DNA of 9,083 bases, taken from Marinospirillum sp. GTDB lineage: Bacteria; Pseudomonadota; Gammaproteobacteria; Pseudomonadales; Halomonadaceae. Within the stretch, counting starts at the first letter, position 1; each line of letters starts with the position of its first letter. The notes below the pieces were generated by a model that made no database searches, was not told where the DNA came from, and worked only from the letters and a program-made list of their open reading frames with translations. The stretch lies in assembly GCA_007116865.1 (NCBI GenBank), contig SKHR01000209.1:1-9083 (forward strand), read 5' to 3'. A program made the position numbers and the translations under genes. This document shows, piece after piece, positions 6,404 to 9,083 of this stretch.

Positions 6404-6430
6404 ATATCGGCAACTTTCATACCAACTTTA
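6404..6430 (-). promoter_or_regulatory. Sigma-28 (FliA) promoter of flaG-fliD
   Basis: TAAAGTTG-N11-GCCGATAT on the minus strand matches the sigma-28 consensus TAAAGTTT-N11-GCCGATAA at 14 of 16 positions with exact spacing. It lies 11 nt after the flagellin 1 terminator's U-tract. The predicted start is near 6397, giving a leader of about 45 nt to the flaG ATG. Confidence 0.92.
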
Positions 6431-6441
6431 GCGCTTGAAAT

Positions 6442-6468
6442 AAAAAAGCCGGAGCGTTTGCTCCGGCT
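6442..6468 (-). terminator. Intrinsic terminator of flagellin 1
   Basis: AGCCGGAGC-AAAC-GCTCCGGCT on the transcribed strand forms a perfect 9-bp stem and runs into a TTTTTT tract. It sits about 30 nt after the flagellin 1 stop, separating it from the independently promoted flaG-fliD unit. Confidence 0.93.
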
Positions 6469-6497
6469 TAGGTTTACGTCTAAGGCTTCGGGTTTGA

Positions 6498-7379
6498 TTA
6501 CAGCAGACCCAGCACTGCCTGAGAAGAGGCGTTGGCCTGACCCAGAGCAGCAATACCCGCCTGCTGAAGAACCTGCAGTTTTGCCAAGTTGGCAGTTTCG
6601 ACTGCAAAGTCAGCATCCTGAATCCGGCTACGAGCTGCTTGCAAGTTCTCAGAGTAAGTCTGGTTGCCCGCGATAACAGCTTCGAAACGGTTTTGGACCG
6701 CACCGAAAGTTGCACGCAATTCAGAAATCTGATCAATCGCATCACGAGTCAAGGTGATCGCTTTTTGAGCGGCCGACTGGGTCGAAATATTAACCGCACA
6801 AGTTGCAGTCAGCTTGTTTTCCGCTTTCAAAATCCCAGACAGTGCGTTACCTGCTTGGATACCTTTGTCGCCTGCGATACCGCCAGACAGAATGCCAGCA
6901 CTGATTTGTGAGCTTGCCGAGTTCTGGAAGCCAATCTGCAGTGTCAGATCAACCGCGTCTGAGTTGAGCAGTTTTTGGCCGTTAAACTCAGTGGTTTCAT
7001 AAATCCGCGCGATTTCTTGAGTGAGCTCGTTCACCTCTTTTTGCAAACCAGCACGAGCCGCAGTGTTGTATGTGCCGTTAGCAGACTGAATGGCAAGCTC
7101 ATTGATACGTTGCAGGTTTGCTGCAATCTGATCAAGAGCCCCTTCAGCGGTTTGAGCCATCGAAATGCCGTCACCAGCATTACGGGTGGCCATTGCTAAG
7201 CCGCGAATATCTTTTGTTTGTGATTGAGCCAAGTACAGGCCGCCAGCATCGTCTTTTGCAGAGTTGACGCGCAGACCAGTTGACAGGCGCTGGAACACTT
7301 GAGCTTGCTGAGATTGTGTTGCTTGTAAGTTGCGCTGGCCGTTAATGGAGGCAACGTTAGTGTTAATTACGAGAGACAT
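6498..7379 (-). CDS. fliC: Flagellin 1, with a sigma-28 promoter and one cysteine
   Basis: A 293-residue compact flagellin with conserved N-terminal (about 1-140) and C-terminal (about 218-293) D0/D1 halves and a short variable middle, lacking outer D2/D3 domains. Visible signatures: LSTGLRVNSAKDDAGGLYLA, NAGDGISMAQTAEGAL, LQRINELAIQSANGT, SRIQDADFAVET and the LGLL end. The LQRINELAIQSANGT segment matches the TLR5-recognised type of beta/gammaproteobacterial flagellins (family knowledge). Two oddities: the usual DDAAGL reads DDAGGL, and Cys194 lies in the variable middle (TATCAVN), whereas flagellins are typically free of cysteine. GGAG lies 7 nt before the ATG. A near-consensus sigma-28 promoter precedes it and a strong terminator follows, so it is a single-gene transcript. 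A glycosyltransferase gene lies directly upstream. Confidence 0.97.
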   Translation of the reverse strand: MSLVINTNVASINGQRNLQATQSQQAQVFQRLSTGLRVNSAKDDAGGLYLAQSQTKDIRGLAMATRNAGDGISMAQTAEGALDQIAANLQRINELAIQSANGTYNTAARAGLQKEVNELTQEIARIYETTEFNGQKLLNSDAVDLTLQIGFQNSASSQISAGILSGGIAGDKGIQAGNALSGILKAENKLTATCAVNISTQSAAQKAITLTRDAIDQISELRATFGAVQNRFEAVIAGNQTYSENLQAARSRIQDADFAVETANLAKLQVLQQAGIAALGQANASSQAVLGLL

Positions 7380-7424
7380 GGCTTTTCTCCATCGGGTTGG
7401 ACATGTTTTTTGTCTACACCCTAG

Positions 7425-7451
7425 TTATCGACGTCCCCGAAAAAACCTTTA
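7425..7451 (-). promoter_or_regulatory. Sigma-28 (FliA) promoter of flagellin 1
   Basis: TAAAGGTT-N11-GTCGATAA on the minus strand matches the sigma-28 consensus TAAAGTTT-N11-GCCGATAA at 14 of 16 positions with exact spacing. The first three bases of the -35 box are the TAA stop of the upstream glycosyltransferase gene. The predicted start is near 7418, giving a leader of about 38 nt. Confidence 0.9.
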
Positions 7452-9083
7452 GCACTTTTCTTCACTTTTTAATAAATCAATCAGAGCAGCATGCAGTTCG
7501 CTTGCCTTGGCGCTGACTTCAGAAGCGCTGCTAGCTGAAGGTTTAGGTAAGAACAGACAGTTTTCTTCCTCACTTTCTGAAGTGCAAATAAGGTCTAAGC
7601 TGCGTTCCTGCTGAGCCCAGCATTCAAGTAACGGCTTTTGATGGATGTATAACACTGTTTTGCTAGGGGTGAACTGCTTGATACCCTCGGCTAGCTTTGA
7701 AGCACGCCCTTTTTCTTCTCCAATAAAAACATACACATCAGCATTTGCTCTAGCCAGCTCGATAAGGTGCGGCATGCTGGAGGTCTCAGCAAACAGCTCA
7801 ATGATGAAGCTCGCGGCTTTGAGTTTTTCTTGATCCTTTAGGTGGTTTAGGTAAAAACCCATTGTACCGATTAGGGACTGCGAGTCAGCCCCAAAAAACA
7901 ATGGAACGATCAAAACTCGAAGCTGCTGGTTGAACATCGGATGCCAAGGGACAGAACAGCGATAGTCGGGCAGACTTCCACTTTCTCTCAGCTCCAAAGA
8001 TCGGTTAAAAGCAGGGTCAGCCGTTAAAAGATTGAACCATTTCTCTAGGAAAAGTGGCCTCTCTTTTTTTCGTTGTGACTGCTTGTTTTGATGGATCAAG
8101 CTTTGAGAAGCAACTGTAGCATAAGGAGTCCAGTGCAACCGATAACCTTTCAGCTGTAACTCCAGCCCTAAATCTGCCAAATAGAAATAATTGGGTAACA
8201 GCTTGTTGAAACCTGAGACTTGCTCAAATGCAGTGCGTCGGATGAGCACACAAGCAGGATTCAAGGCGCTAAAGTTTTGATCACACCAAGCACGTGGCAG
8301 GCTTGAAAGATCCTGCTCAAGATGAAAATCACGATACAGGTCGTCAACATCTCCATTCATACCAAGGATCTGCCCAGCACTGATTACACGTGCTTTGGGA
8401 GAAACCAGTCTTGGTCCGATCATGGCGACTTCAGGTTTTAATTGATGTTGTACCAAGCGCAGTAACCAGCTGCTTTGAACGAAATGTGTGTCGGACTCAA
8501 TTAAACAGAACCAGTCTGCCGTTGAGCAAGCAGCGATCATAAGGTTGATCGCTTCTTGAGTTGTCAGATCCTCAGAAACCACATGAAGAAAAACATGGTC
8601 AAATTTTTCAACGTCTGTGATCAGTCCATCATAAATCGCTTTTGGGCAGGCTAAATGAAGCTGATAGTTCTGGTAATCAGTGGTGTTGATCAAAGAGTTA
8701 ATGCAGTCTAATACCGCTTCGTGCCAAATGAGTATAGGCATCAAGATGGCAACGCTGGGTTGAGACTGTAGCTCAAAAACGGTCTGATAAGTGCCGGACT
8801 TTAAACCCGGCAAGACATTGAAACTATTTAGCTTAAACCCACAGCGATCAAGATGATTTTCACGCACATTTATTGAACAAGCCTCTACCTCAGGCGAGTG
8901 GAAAGCCTGATCTAAAACAGGGCTTCGGTGGCTGGTCACAAAAGGGATGTGACCTATCGCAGGTAACTGCATCCGCTCGGCGATACGCAATAATGCATCT
9001 TCCGTTTGCACGTAAGGCAAATCAGTGAAACCACCCAGGGCAAGCAAAGCATCACGGCGAAAAGCTACGACGTTGCCAGTATA
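7449..9083 (-). CDS. Multi-domain glycosyltransferase, probably for flagellin glycosylation (5' end outside window)
   Basis: The frame is open to the right edge, so 544 C-terminal residues of a larger protein are visible (numbered here from the edge). Residues 1-35 are the tail of one family 2 glycosyltransferase domain: NVVAFRRDALLALGGF then YVQTEDALL, matching the acceptor-side GGF...ED motif. A second GT2-like (GT-A) domain spans about 108-330: SVAILMPIL at 110-118, FCLIESDTH at 192-200 where a DxD-type motif is expected, CVLIRRTAFEQVSGF at 278-292 and a GYRLHWTPYATV segment ending near 324. The rest, from about 390, shows an alternating beta/alpha pattern (LRVLIVPLFF, ADVYVFIGEE, KTVLYIHQKP) that could be a degenerate GT-B-like domain. 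No membrane segment is evident. Its position immediately upstream of a flagellin suggests a cytoplasmic flagellin glycosyltransferase, as at Pseudomonas fgt loci; LPS or O-antigen synthesis is the alternative. The sugar donor cannot be told. Confidence 0.88.
   Translation of the reverse strand, partial: YTGNVVAFRRDALLALGGFTDLPYVQTEDALLRIAERMQLPAIGHIPFVTSHRSPVLDQAFHSPEVEACSINVRENHLDRCGFKLNSFNVLPGLKSGTYQTVFELQSQPSVAILMPILIWHEAVLDCINSLINTTDYQNYQLHLACPKAIYDGLITDVEKFDHVFLHVVSEDLTTQEAINLMIAACSTADWFCLIESDTHFVQSSWLLRLVQHQLKPEVAMIGPRLVSPKARVISAGQILGMNGDVDDLYRDFHLEQDLSSLPRAWCDQNFSALNPACVLIRRTAFEQVSGFNKLLPNYFYLADLGLELQLKGYRLHWTPYATVASQSLIHQNKQSQRKKERPLFLEKWFNLLTADPAFNRSLELRESGSLPDYRCSVPWHPMFNQQLRVLIVPLFFGADSQSLIGTMGFYLNHLKDQEKLKAASFIIELFAETSSMPHLIELARANADVYVFIGEEKGRASKLAEGIKQFTPSKTVLYIHQKPLLECWAQQERSLDLICTSESEEENCLFLPKPSASSASEVSAKASELHAALIDLLKSEEKC

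Noticed and set aside
6374..6411. Sigma-70-like TTGCCG plus GATAAT before flaG
   Set aside because: The spacing is only 14 nt, and the overlapping sigma-28 match is far better.
9045..9047. TTG at 9047 as the glycosyltransferase start
   Set aside because: The frame stays open to the edge, and the residues upstream of it (NVVAFRRDAL) continue the GT2 motif, so the gene is cut by the window.

Overview
All the genes in this window lie on the minus strand, so transcription runs from the right edge (9083) to the left edge (1). The window is the late filament-assembly block of a polar-flagellum-type locus in a Gram-negative, most likely gammaproteobacterial, chromosome. Reasons for that placement: the flagellin, FlaG, FliD, FliS and FliT-like proteins are of the gammaproteobacterial type; both sigma-28 and sigma-54 promoter signatures are present; and a Tex gene is adjacent. 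I cannot name the genus from sequence alone; an Oceanospirillales- or Pseudomonas/Vibrio-like relative is a guess.

Layout in the direction of transcription: (1) 9083-7449, the C-terminal part of a large multi-domain glycosyltransferase, cut by the right edge. (2) 7425-7451, a sigma-28 promoter, then flagellin 1 (7379-6498) and a strong intrinsic terminator (6442-6468). (3) 6404-6430, a second sigma-28 promoter, then flaG (6352-5867), fliD (5828-4422) and an intrinsic terminator (4373-4399). (4) fliS (4355-3936), which starts only 17 nt after that terminator's U-tract. (5) 3914-3931, a sigma-54 promoter with a palindrome-rich leader, then flagellin 2 (3785-2913) and a UUCG-capped hairpin. (6) A second, divergent fliS (2838-2350) overlapping a FliT-like chaperone gene (2353-2006). 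(7) tex (1992 to beyond 1), 13 nt downstream and cut by the left edge.

The genes make and build the filament. The flagellins polymerise under the FliD cap, FliS and FliT-like proteins chaperone flagellin and FliD before export, FlaG affects filament length, and the glycosyltransferase probably decorates flagellin. The main point is that the two flagellins sit under different sigma factors and each is followed by its own FliS. This recalls Vibrio, where one sigma-54-dependent core flagellin (flaA) works with sigma-28-dependent accessory flagellins. The palindromes just downstream of the sigma-54 start are candidate enhancer-binding-protein sites or RNA switch elements.

No intergenic stretch exceeds about 150 bases, and I saw no tRNA, rRNA, insertion sequence or CRISPR array. 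I do not see a wholly new system. The novelty candidates are regulatory architecture (leader repeats, a terminator inside the fliD-fliS pair, a possible anti-Shine-Dalgarno pairing), the duplicated chaperone-client sets, a cysteine in flagellin 1 and the unusual glycosyltransferase.
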